From: Nitrospira sp.
GTDB lineage: Bacteria > Nitrospirota > Nitrospiria > Nitrospirales > Nitrospiraceae
Assembly (NCBI GenBank): GCA_005116795.1
Contig: SWDL01000229.1
Location: 1-5,587 of the forward strand
DNA: 5,587 nt
Direction: 5' to 3'
Shown here: one piece after another, positions 1 to 5,587 of the stretch
Numbering within the stretch: position 1 is the stretch's first letter
Layout: every line of letters begins with the position of its first letter
The notes under the pieces: model-generated
The model's input: only the letters and a program-made list of their open reading frames with translations
Told to the model about the DNA's origin: nothing
Databases searched by the model: none
Program-made: the position numbers and the translations under genes

Positions 1-1
1 C

Positions 2-373
2 CCCGAGGCGCACACGGATTTCGTGCTGGCGCTGGTGGGAGAGGAGCTCGGGCTCTTCGGCACCACCGCAATCATGCTGCTGTTTGTTCTGCTGCTGTTG
101 AAGGGGTTCCAGATTGCGGGCAACGCCCGCGAGCCCTTTGGACGCTACGTGGCGCTGGGTATCACGCTGCTGATCGGGGTGCAGGCGCTGGTCAATGCGG
201 GCGTCGTGACGGGAGTCCTGCCGACCAAGGGGCTCACGCTGCCGCTGGTCAGCTATGGCGGGTCATCGCTCGTAGTCAGCCTGCTGGCCATCGGCATCTT
301 GCTCAGCGTCTCGCGCGACCGGGAGCGACGCCGTCAGGGGAACAGGCATGGGCCTCGCGCCGGAACGGTATGA
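2..373 (+). CDS. ftsW: FtsW, septal peptidoglycan polymerase (C-terminal part, 5' end cut by window)
   Basis: SEDS-family glycosyltransferase that polymerises lipid II at the division septum with its cognate class B PBP. The reading frame is open from base 2 to the TGA at 371-373, giving 123 residues; the ATG at 23 is internal, because the frame upstream of it already reads PEAHTDF, a conserved SEDS segment that continues into VGEELGLFG. The conserved FtsW/RodA/SpoVE signature is complete at 194-268: an Asn, then LPTKGLTLP and VSYGGSS. LPTKGLTLP favours FtsW over RodA, as does the position beside murG. Three hydrophobic stretches correspond to the last membrane helices of a ten-helix protein, followed by a short basic cytoplasmic tail (SRDRERRR onward). 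The stop overlaps the murG start in ATGA. About two thirds of the protein lies before the window. Family assignment is secure; FtsW rather than a sporulation paralogue such as SpoVE rests on context. Confidence 0.95.
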   Translation, partial: PEAHTDFVLALVGEELGLFGTTAIMLLFVLLLLKGFQIAGNAREPFGRYVALGITLLIGVQALVNAGVVTGVLPTKGLTLPLVSYGGSSLVVSLLAIGILLSVSRDRERRRQGNRHGPRAGTV

Positions 374-1464
374 ATGTCGTCTTTGCGGCCGGCGGGACCG
401 GCGGGCATCTGTATCCGGCCATCGCGTTGGCGCAGGAGTTTCTCCGCCGCGATCCCGCGACGCGCGTGCTCTTTATCGGAACGACGAAAGGACTGGAAGG
501 CAAGGTATTGGCGCACGAAGGATTCACGCTGAAGATGGTGACCGCGAAACCGTTCATGGGTGGAGGCCTGCGCCGTTCGCTGCAGGCGCTCGCTGCGTTG
601 CCGCTCGGGGTCGGCCAGTGCCTGGGAATCCTGGGCGAGTCTCAGGCTCAGTTGGTCGTGGGGATCGGGGGCTATACCAGTCCGCCCGTGTTGCTCAGCG
701 CGTGGTTGCGGCGGATTCCGCGGGTGATTCTGGAGCCCAACGCCTATCCCGGTCTGGCCAATCGGGCCATGGGACCCTTGGCCCAGCGCGTGTTCCTGGC
801 CTTCGAGGCGGCCTCATCGGGATTCGCGGCGAACAAGGTTCGCGTGGTCGGCACGCCCATTCGATCGTCGTTTCTGGCGCAGATCGCTGCGCCCTCGTCT
901 CCGTCATCGGGGCCGACGCCGGTCTTGCTGGTGTTCGGGGGCAGCCAGGGCGCCCTTGCCATCAATACGGCCCTGGTCGAGGCCTTGCCGCGACTCAAGA
1001 ATTCGGGAACTCCCATGACGATTGTCCATCAGACCGGGGAGGCCGACTATCAGCGAGTGAAGGCGGCCTACGAGGCGGCCGGGGTGCCGGCGCACGTGGT
1101 TCCCTTCATTTACGACATGCCGAGGGAACTCAGACGGGCGGATTTAGTGGTGGCTCGGGCCGGAGCCATGACGGTGGCGGAACTGACGGCCTGCGGAAAG
1201 CCGGCGGTGCTGGTGCCGCTGCCGACGGCGATCTACCACCACCAGGAGCACAACGCCCGCGCCATGGAGGCCGGGGGAGGCGCGGTGGTGCTCCGACAGG
1301 CGGATCTCAGTGGCGACTCGCTGGCGCGCACGATCGAGGGGCTGCTTCGGGATCGGGCCAAGCGCGAGGCGATGGGACGGGAGAGCAAGAAATCGGGTCG
1401 GACGGATGCCGCGAGCGCGGTCGTGGACGACTGTCTCGCTCTTGTCCGGAGCGGTCGGGCGTAA
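370..1464 (+). CDS. murG: MurG, UDP-GlcNAc:lipid I N-acetylglucosaminyltransferase
   Basis: Transfers GlcNAc from UDP-GlcNAc to lipid I to make lipid II on the cytoplasmic face of the inner membrane (GT28 family, GT-B fold). The 364 residues match the usual length. The N-terminal acceptor domain carries GGTGGHLYPA at residues 8-17, with His13 in the place of the conserved glycine-loop histidine, and GIGGYTSPP near residue 100. The C-terminal donor domain has GGSQGA at 190-195, RAGAMTVAEL at 263-272 (Glu271 is the likely ribose-binding acid) and HHQEHNA with Gln292 and Asn295, the expected uracil/GlcNAc-binding segment. One deviation is LEPN at 121-124, where many homologues have HEQN. A Ser/Pro-rich linker (PSSPSSGP) joins the two domains. 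The start is the ATG at 370, sharing ATGA with the ftsW stop, with GGAA four bases upstream; starting here puts the glycine loop at the normal distance from the N-terminus. Lipid II made here is the substrate of the upstream FtsW. Confidence 0.97.
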   Translation: MNVVFAAGGTGGHLYPAIALAQEFLRRDPATRVLFIGTTKGLEGKVLAHEGFTLKMVTAKPFMGGGLRRSLQALAALPLGVGQCLGILGESQAQLVVGIGGYTSPPVLLSAWLRRIPRVILEPNAYPGLANRAMGPLAQRVFLAFEAASSGFAANKVRVVGTPIRSSFLAQIAAPSSPSSGPTPVLLVFGGSQGALAINTALVEALPRLKNSGTPMTIVHQTGEADYQRVKAAYEAAGVPAHVVPFIYDMPRELRRADLVVARAGAMTVAELTACGKPAVLVPLPTAIYHHQEHNARAMEAGGGAVVLRQADLSGDSLARTIEGLLRDRAKREAMGRESKKSGRTDAASAVVDDCLALVRSGRA

Positions 1465-1473
1465 CCTGTCGAT

Positions 1474-1480
1474 AGGCGGG
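1474..1480 (+). promoter_or_regulatory. Probable murC ribosome binding site
   Basis: The purine-rich AGGCGGG lies 5 bases before the ATG at 1486, with its AGG core 9 bases away. It would be only 3 bases from the in-frame GTG at 1480 (AGG core) and would overlap that codon. This spacing is the reason the ATG is preferred as the murC start. The match to an anti-Shine-Dalgarno sequence is moderate, not perfect. Confidence 0.5.
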
Positions 1481-1485
1481 TGGCT

Positions 1486-2862
1486 ATGTTCAGAAAGATT
1501 CAACAGATTCACCTGGTGGGTATCGGCGGATCCGGCATGAGCGGCATCGCCGAAGTGTTGTTGACCTTGGGGTACAAGGTATCGGGCTCGGATCTTCAGC
1601 CGTCCGAGATCACGAAGCGTTTGGAGGAATTGGGCGGGCGGATCTGCATCGGCCATCAGGAGTCCAACATCGGCGAGGCGCAAGTCGTCGTGGTGTCGTC
1701 CGCGGTGTCCGCCGCGAACCCGGAGGTCGTGGCGGCGCGGGCCCATCAGATTCCGGTGATTCCTAGAGCGGAGATGCTGGCGGAGCTCATGCGGTTGAAG
1801 TACGGCGTCGCCATCGCCGGCGCGCATGGGAAAACCACGACCACCTCAATGGTGGCGAGCGTGCTGGCCCAGGGCGGGCTCGATCCCACGGTGGTGATCG
1901 GCGGACGCGTGAACGCCCTCGGGAGCCACGCCCGTCTCGGACGCGGCGATCTGATGGTGGCGGAATCCGATGAGAGCGACGGCTCGTTCCTGAAACTCTC
2001 GCCGACCATCGTGGCGGTGACCAACATCGACCGCGAGCATCTCGACCACTACCACACGATGGAGCGGCTCGAAGAAGCCTTCGTCGAATTCATCAACCGG
2101 ATTCCCTTCTACGGACTGGCCGTCTTGTGCGCCGATGATGAGCGTCTGCGGGCCTTATTCCCTCGCGTCGTCAAACGCTACCAGACCTATGCCCTCCACG
2201 AGCAGGCGGGCATCACGCCCGATCTTCGGGCGTCGGACATCGAGCTGAAGAGCGGCGAGTCCGAGTTCCGGGCCACGTTCCGGGGACAGAGCCTCGGCCC
2301 GTTCCGTCTGGCGGCGCCGGGTATCCACAATATCTCGAATGCGCTCGCCGCCATCGGCATCGGGCTGGAGCTGGATGTGCCCGTCGATCTGATCCGCAAG
2401 GGACTCGCGGCATTCAGCGGGGTCGAGCGGCGGTTTCACCGGCGCGGCGAGAAGAACGGCATCCTCGTGGTGGACGACTACGGGCACCATCCCACGGAGA
2501 TCAAGGCGACGCTGGCGGCGGCCAAGCAGGGGGGGGAACGACGCGTGGTCGTGCTCTTCCAACCCCATCGCTATTCGCGGACTCAGGACCTGGCGCAGGA
2601 ATTCGCCCGCGCCTTCGCGCAGGCCGACGTGCTCTTCATCACGGAGATCTACGCGGCGAGTGAAGCCCCGATCCCGGGAGTCACGGGCGAGATGCTCTGC
2701 AAGGCCGTGCGGGCGACGGGCCATCCGTCGGTCACCTGGGTGCCGAAGAAGGAGGATCTGGCCGGGCAGGTCTTGCCGATGCTGCAGCCGGGAGATCTGG
2801 TCCTCACGTTGGGGGCCGGCGATATCTGGAAGGTGGGACTTGAGCTGCTTCAGGGCTTATGA
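1486..2862 (+). CDS. murC: MurC, UDP-N-acetylmuramate--L-alanine ligase
   Basis: ATP-dependent cytoplasmic ligase that adds L-alanine to UDP-MurNAc, the first step of stem-peptide assembly. From the ATG at 1486 it has 459 residues, typical of MurC. In order: an N-terminal UDP-binding Rossmann domain with GIGGSGMSG at 12-20; the Mur ligase ATP loop AGAHGKTTTT at 111-120 (Lys116 contacts phosphate); AESDESDGSFL from 159, supplying the metal-binding acid (Glu160); TNIDREHLDHY; the GIHNISNALAAI segment; and the C-terminal domain with DDYGHHPTE at 330-338 and FQPHRYSRT at 358-366, both characteristic of MurC. An in-frame GTG at 1480 would add two residues, but the ribosome site is too close to it. 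murC follows murG after 21 bases and overlaps murB by four (ATGA). A run of eight G at 2529-2536 lies in a loop; the frame through it is intact, so no frameshift is implied. Confidence 0.97.
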   Translation: MFRKIQQIHLVGIGGSGMSGIAEVLLTLGYKVSGSDLQPSEITKRLEELGGRICIGHQESNIGEAQVVVVSSAVSAANPEVVAARAHQIPVIPRAEMLAELMRLKYGVAIAGAHGKTTTTSMVASVLAQGGLDPTVVIGGRVNALGSHARLGRGDLMVAESDESDGSFLKLSPTIVAVTNIDREHLDHYHTMERLEEAFVEFINRIPFYGLAVLCADDERLRALFPRVVKRYQTYALHEQAGITPDLRASDIELKSGESEFRATFRGQSLGPFRLAAPGIHNISNALAAIGIGLELDVPVDLIRKGLAAFSGVERRFHRRGEKNGILVVDDYGHHPTEIKATLAAAKQGGERRVVVLFQPHRYSRTQDLAQEFARAFAQADVLFITEIYAASEAPIPGVTGEMLCKAVRATGHPSVTWVPKKEDLAGQVLPMLQPGDLVLTLGAGDIWKVGLELLQGL

Positions 2863-3770
2863 GGAGACGATGGAGTCCACGGGACTTGCACCCGGTGGTC
2901 GCCGGCCTCAGGGGCGACGTGCGGTACGCCGCGCCGCTCAGCGAATTCACGTCGTTCCGAATCGGCGGTCCGGCGGATGTGCTGGTCCAGCCGGCCGATC
3001 TCGACGACCTCTGCCGGCTGGTGCGGCAGGGGCGCCGCGCGCGCGTGCCGCTGTTCGTGTTGGGAGGCACCAACGTCCTGGTGCGAGACGGCGGGATCGC
3101 CGGCGTGGTGATGATCTTGGCGCGCCTCGATCGCGCGCAGGAGGAACCGGAGGCGGTGGTCTATGGTGAGGCGGGGATCGGGATGCCGAGGTTGATGCAA
3201 TTCGCGGCGCGTCGTGGATTGAGCGGACTGGAGTGGGCGGCCGGGATTCCGGGCACGCTGGGGGGCTGCGTGGTGATGAACGCCGGCACAAAACTCGGGG
3301 ACATGAGCCGCGCCGTCAAAGCCGTGCGCATGGTGTCGCCTGCCGGACGCATCACGGACCATCCCGTCTCCGATCTGGAGTTCCGCTACCGCCGCTCGCG
3401 GCTGCCGCGGGGCATTGTGGCGGGGGCCTGGCTCCAACTTGCATCGGGATCGCCCGAGCGAATCACCCAGTCGGTCAAAGACTATCTCCGCTATCGTAAG
3501 GAGACCCAACCCTTGACGCAACCCAATGCCGGCTGCGTGTTCAAGAATCCCGGCCCGCAGACGGCCGGCGGACTGATCGAGCAGGCGGGGCTGAAGGGGT
3601 GTCGGGTGGGGGATGCCGAGGTGTCGACCAAGCACGCGAACTTCATCGTCAATCGAGGGCAGGCGAAGGCCGCGGACGTGACGGCGCTGATTGCCAAGGT
3701 GAAGCGCACCGTCAAGGCCCGGACCGGCCTGGCGCTGGACCTCGAACTCACCGTGATCGGAGCGCGATGA
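2859..3770 (+). CDS. murB: MurB, UDP-N-acetylenolpyruvoylglucosamine reductase
   Basis: FAD- and NADPH-dependent cytoplasmic enzyme that reduces UDP-GlcNAc-enolpyruvate to UDP-MurNAc. The 303 residues suggest the shorter type II form rather than the longer E. coli type. FAD-domain motifs are TSFRIGGPADVL (31-42) and FVLGGTNVLV (66-75), then GLEWAAGIPGTLGG and VVMNAG. The substrate domain has LEFRYRRS with Tyr177 and Arg178, ETQPLTQPNAGCVFKNPG with Cys226 at the proton-donor position (Ser229 in E. coli), GLIEQAGLKG, STKHANFIVN and a C-terminal LDLELTVIG in which Glu296 aligns with E. coli Glu325. Two deviations: Cys for Ser at 226, and a glycine loop LGGTN that looks one residue shorter than the common LGxGSN. 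The ATG at 2859 overlaps the murC stop. A GTG at 2895 (residue 13) is a possible alternative start, since the first dozen residues are not conserved. Its product feeds MurC directly. Confidence 0.96.
   Translation: MRRRWSPRDLHPVVAGLRGDVRYAAPLSEFTSFRIGGPADVLVQPADLDDLCRLVRQGRRARVPLFVLGGTNVLVRDGGIAGVVMILARLDRAQEEPEAVVYGEAGIGMPRLMQFAARRGLSGLEWAAGIPGTLGGCVVMNAGTKLGDMSRAVKAVRMVSPAGRITDHPVSDLEFRYRRSRLPRGIVAGAWLQLASGSPERITQSVKDYLRYRKETQPLTQPNAGCVFKNPGPQTAGGLIEQAGLKGCRVGDAEVSTKHANFIVNRGQAKAADVTALIAKVKRTVKARTGLALDLELTVIGAR
2861..2866 (+). promoter_or_regulatory. Strong Shine-Dalgarno-like GAGGAG at the murC/murB junction
   Basis: GAGGAG begins within the overlapping murC stop and murB start codons. 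It is the best ribosome-site match at this junction, yet it lies downstream of the assigned murB ATG. The ATG it precedes, at 2870 with three-base spacing, is out of frame with murB. It could help hold or recapture ribosomes for re-initiation, or simply be a by-product of the basic MRRRW-coding start. The role is inferred, not shown. Confidence 0.3.
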
Positions 3771-4729
3771 AACGAGGGCTGACGGAAGCGCGGATCGGGG
3801 TGCTGATGGGTGGACGGTCCGCCGAGCGGGATGTGTCGCTGCGGACTGGGCAGGCGGTGCACCAGGCGCTGCTCCGCCGGGGGTACGATGCCGTGGCGAT
3901 CGATGTGGACGAGACGGTCTGTGATCAGCTCCGCGTGCACCGGGTGCAGCTCGCCTTTCTGTCGCTGCACGGGCCCGGCGGCGAGGATGGCACGATTCAA
4001 GGGCTGCTGGAATCGATCGGCGTGCCCTATACCGGCTCGGGGGTGGCGGCCAGTGCGATGGCCATGAACAAGTCGACGACCAAAGCGCTCTTGGCCTATC
4101 ACGGGATTCCTGTGCCGGCCGGCGTCGTGGTGCAGACGGCGCAAGCCAGATCGAACAGCCGGATGCCCACAGGGGTGCGGTGTCCGTTCGTGGTGAAGCC
4201 GGTGGACCAGGGCTCGACCATCGGGGTGACGATCGTGCGCCGGCCCTCCGAGTGGGCGACGGCCCTCCGCCGCGCTCAGCCGTTCGGCCGGGAAGCCGTC
4301 GCCGAATCATTCATCCCGGGACGCGAGGTGACCGTGTCGGTCCTGCAAGGCCGGAAGGGTCCGGCGGCGCTCCCGCTGGTGGAGATCGTCGTCACGGAGG
4401 GCTTCTACGATTTCGACGCCAAGTACCAGAAAGGACGGACCAAGTACCTCTGTCCGGCGCCGATGCCGGCGGCGCTGACCAAACAGTTGCAAGCCCTGGG
4501 GGCGCGGGCCTTTGAGGTCCTGGGCTGTGAGGGCGCGGCCCGTGTGGACATTCGCGTGACGCCGAGGGGGAAGCCCTATGTGCTGGAGGTCAATACGATT
4601 CCCGGCATGACGGAAACGAGTTTGCTGCCGATGGCGGCGAAGCAGGCGGGGTTGGATTATGACCAGTTGGTGGAGCGGATTTTGGAGTCGGCGCTCTCCC
4701 GCATGCGGAAGGCTCATCGTGATCGCTGA
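3767..4729 (+). CDS. ddl: Ddl, D-alanine--D-alanine ligase
   Basis: ATP-grasp enzyme of the cytoplasm that joins two D-alanines to give the dipeptide MurF adds to the stem peptide. The 320 residues are close to the E. coli DdlB length. Motifs in order: VLMGGRSAERDVSL with Glu20 (DdlB Glu15); LHGPGGEDG with His68 (DdlB His63); YTGSGVAASAMAMNK; VVKPVDQGSTIG with Lys144 and Ser150; FYDFDAKY with Tyr220 (DdlB Tyr216); RVD with Asp261; and EVNTIPGMTETSLLP with Glu274 and Asn276, the Mg2+-binding set. Glu20, Ser150 and Tyr220 correspond to the DdlB Glu-Ser-Tyr triad; tyrosine rather than phenylalanine at 220 indicates D-Ala-D-Ala rather than D-Ala-D-lactate synthesis. The frame is open further upstream, but the ATG at 3767 shares ATGA with the murB stop, has GGAG four bases before it, and puts Glu20 at the right distance. 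Upstream starts would lie inside murB and add non-homologous residues. Confidence 0.97.
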   Translation: MKRGLTEARIGVLMGGRSAERDVSLRTGQAVHQALLRRGYDAVAIDVDETVCDQLRVHRVQLAFLSLHGPGGEDGTIQGLLESIGVPYTGSGVAASAMAMNKSTTKALLAYHGIPVPAGVVVQTAQARSNSRMPTGVRCPFVVKPVDQGSTIGVTIVRRPSEWATALRRAQPFGREAVAESFIPGREVTVSVLQGRKGPAALPLVEIVVTEGFYDFDAKYQKGRTKYLCPAPMPAALTKQLQALGARAFEVLGCEGAARVDIRVTPRGKPYVLEVNTIPGMTETSLLPMAAKQAGLDYDQLVERILESALSRMRKAHRDR

Positions 4730-4739
4730 ACGCAGGGCC

Positions 4740-4743
4740 GGAG
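4740..4743 (+). promoter_or_regulatory. ftsQ ribosome binding site
   Basis: GGAG lies seven bases before the ATG at 4751, a good spacing. The in-frame GTG at 4745 would be only one base away and is therefore unlikely as a start. The site sits in the 21-base gap after ddl, so ftsQ can initiate independently of ddl translation. Confidence 0.6.
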
Positions 4744-4750
4744 CGTGCTC

Positions 4751-5587
4751 ATGCGCGTAACCCGACAGGGATGGCGGCTCCAACGAGGGACGCCCCGCGT
4801 GAACGTGCGGCAGCGCACGCCACGGCCGAGCCCGCGTCCTCGCGGCCGGACGCCCATGCGTCCGGGGCGAGCCAAGATCGTGCGTCTCCTGTTCGTCCTT
4901 CTGGGCGTCGGGGTGTCGGCGTGGCTGGCCTGGGAGGTGAAGACGCACCTGGATCAGTGGCTGGTGATCCGCGAGATCACCATCGACGGGAATCAGCAAA
5001 CCACGAAGCAGGAGTTGGTGGCGCGCCTCTCGCTCAAGCCCGGTGCGACCCTCATGACGGTGAGCCCGTCGTTCTTGGCGAGTCGATTGGAGGCGCATCC
5101 CTGGATCAAGCGGGCCGTGGTCGAGCGGAAGCCGCTGCACACCTTGGCGATCATCGTCACGGAGCGGCGGGTGGCGGCCGTCGTGGGGACGGGCGTCAAG
5201 CGCTGGTTGGTGGATGACGAAGGAGTAGTGCTGGGCGCCCTCTCCGAAGACGCCCTCCCGACGTTTCCGGTCCTCACCGGTCTTGATGGCCGGCGACTGC
5301 TGCGCGGTGAAGTGGAGGCGCAGCGGGTGGTGCGGTTGGGCGTGCGCCTGGCCGGGCTGTTGGCCGGAGAGTTCAGCGGAAGGCCGCATCTGCAGCTCGA
5401 GGATCCGGACCACGTGGTCGCGACGGTCGAGGGCGTGCGCGTGGAGTTCGGGCCCGCCGCCCAGGAGGAGCAATGGGGACGATTTACCCAACTCCGACAG
5501 GCGATGCGCGGGACGGGCGTGGTGACGGCGGGCCAGGCTCCCACCGATGTCGATCTCCGGTATCCGGGCAAAGTGATTGTGCGGGAA
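4751..5587 (+). CDS. ftsQ: FtsQ, divisome scaffold protein (3' end cut by window)
   Basis: Bitopic inner-membrane protein which, with FtsL and FtsB in known systems, links early and late divisome parts and helps control septal synthesis by FtsW and its partner. The frame is open from the ATG at 4751 to the last base (279 residues, no stop). Residues 1-45 form a cytoplasmic tail with 14 Arg and many Pro; a membrane helix runs from about 46 to 61; the periplasmic POTRA domain runs from about 71 to 140, with IREITIDGN at 73-81, HPWIKRAVVERKP at 116-128 and IIVTER at 134-139. The beta domain follows, with WLVDDEGVVLG at 152-162 and LPTFPVLTG at 169-177. DVDLRYPGKVIV near the window end resembles the conserved end of the beta domain, so little is probably missing. 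The ATG is preferred for its ribosome site; later starts (GTG 4799, ATG 4856) would shorten the basic tail. FtsQ is called by architecture and position after ddl. Confidence 0.93.
   Translation, partial: MRVTRQGWRLQRGTPRVNVRQRTPRPSPRPRGRTPMRPGRAKIVRLLFVLLGVGVSAWLAWEVKTHLDQWLVIREITIDGNQQTTKQELVARLSLKPGATLMTVSPSFLASRLEAHPWIKRAVVERKPLHTLAIIVTERRVAAVVGTGVKRWLVDDEGVVLGALSEDALPTFPVLTGLDGRRLLRGEVEAQRVVRLGVRLAGLLAGEFSGRPHLQLEDPDHVVATVEGVRVEFGPAAQEEQWGRFTQLRQAMRGTGVVTAGQAPTDVDLRYPGKVIVRE

Noticed and set aside
348..1475. Sense-strand 375-codon frame overlapping murG in another frame
   Set aside because: It covers almost the whole of murG, and its Gly/Arg-rich product has no domain. The murG frame holds every family motif.
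1465..1485. murG/murC gap as a possible promoter or terminator
   Set aside because: Twenty-one bases with no hairpin or clear -35/-10 pair; it holds only the murC ribosome site.
1144..1827. Antisense frame of 227 codons across the murG/murC junction
   Set aside because: Shadow of the coding strand; His/Arg-rich with no recognisable fold.
2529..2536. Run of eight G in murC as a possible frameshift or slippage site
   Set aside because: The murC motifs on both sides (DDYGHHPTE and FQPHRYSRT) are in the same frame, so there is no sign of a shift. The run is only a possible sequencing or slippage hot spot.
2850..4310. Antisense open frame of 486 codons opposite murB and ddl
   Set aside because: It is the reverse-strand shadow of two well-supported genes in GC-rich DNA. 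The product is dominated by Arg, Pro, His and Ala, has no recognisable domain, and spans the murB/ddl junction.
4741..4750. Small inverted repeat GAGC-GT-GCTC before ftsQ
   Set aside because: Four-base arms with a two-base loop are too short for a stable hairpin and there is no T-run, so it is neither a terminator nor a convincing operator.
4771..5217. 148-codon + strand frame starting just after the ftsQ ATG
   Set aside because: It lies out of frame inside ftsQ. Its Ala/Gly/Arg-rich translation lacks motifs, while the ftsQ frame shows a membrane helix and POTRA domain.
4307..5491. Antisense open frame of 394 codons opposite the end of ddl and ftsQ
   Set aside because: Same reason: low-complexity His/Arg/Pro-rich translation with no motif, opposite genes whose sense-strand motifs are clear.

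Overview
The window is an uninterrupted stretch of a bacterial dcw (division and cell wall) cluster. All genes are on the + strand, in the order ftsW (3' end) - murG - murC - murB - ddl - ftsQ (5' part). The DNA is GC-rich, coding density is close to 100 %, and there is no mobile element, RNA gene, CRISPR array or visible terminator. The largest gaps between genes are two of 21 bases.

Layout: 2-373 is the C-terminal part of the lipid II polymerase FtsW, cut by the left window edge. 370-1464 is MurG, the lipid II-forming glycosyltransferase. 1486-2862 is MurC, the UDP-MurNAc:L-alanine ligase. 2859-3770 is MurB, the UDP-MurNAc-forming reductase. 3767-4729 is Ddl, the D-Ala-D-Ala ligase. 4751-5587 is FtsQ, a divisome scaffold cut by the right edge. 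Three junctions (ftsW/murG, murC/murB, murB/ddl) are four-base ATGA stop/start overlaps, which suggests translational coupling in one polycistronic message. The promoter must lie upstream of the window.

How they work together: MurB makes UDP-MurNAc, MurC adds the first stem-peptide residue, and Ddl makes the terminal dipeptide that MurF (not in the window) attaches. MurG turns lipid I into lipid II on the inner leaflet. FtsW polymerises lipid II at the septum with its partner transpeptidase, and FtsQ helps assemble that machinery.

Organism: a GC-rich bacterium. FtsQ together with a murG-murC-murB-ddl-ftsQ order fits lineages such as Nitrospirota or the former Deltaproteobacteria. This is a guess from gene order and residue style, not a proven assignment.

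I see no previously undescribed system here. Points worth a second look are small: a cysteine at the MurB proton-donor position, an apparently one-residue-short FAD loop in MurB, a strong out-of-frame Shine-Dalgarno/ATG pair just inside murB, a non-standard LEPN motif in MurG, and a very arginine-rich cytoplasmic tail on FtsQ.
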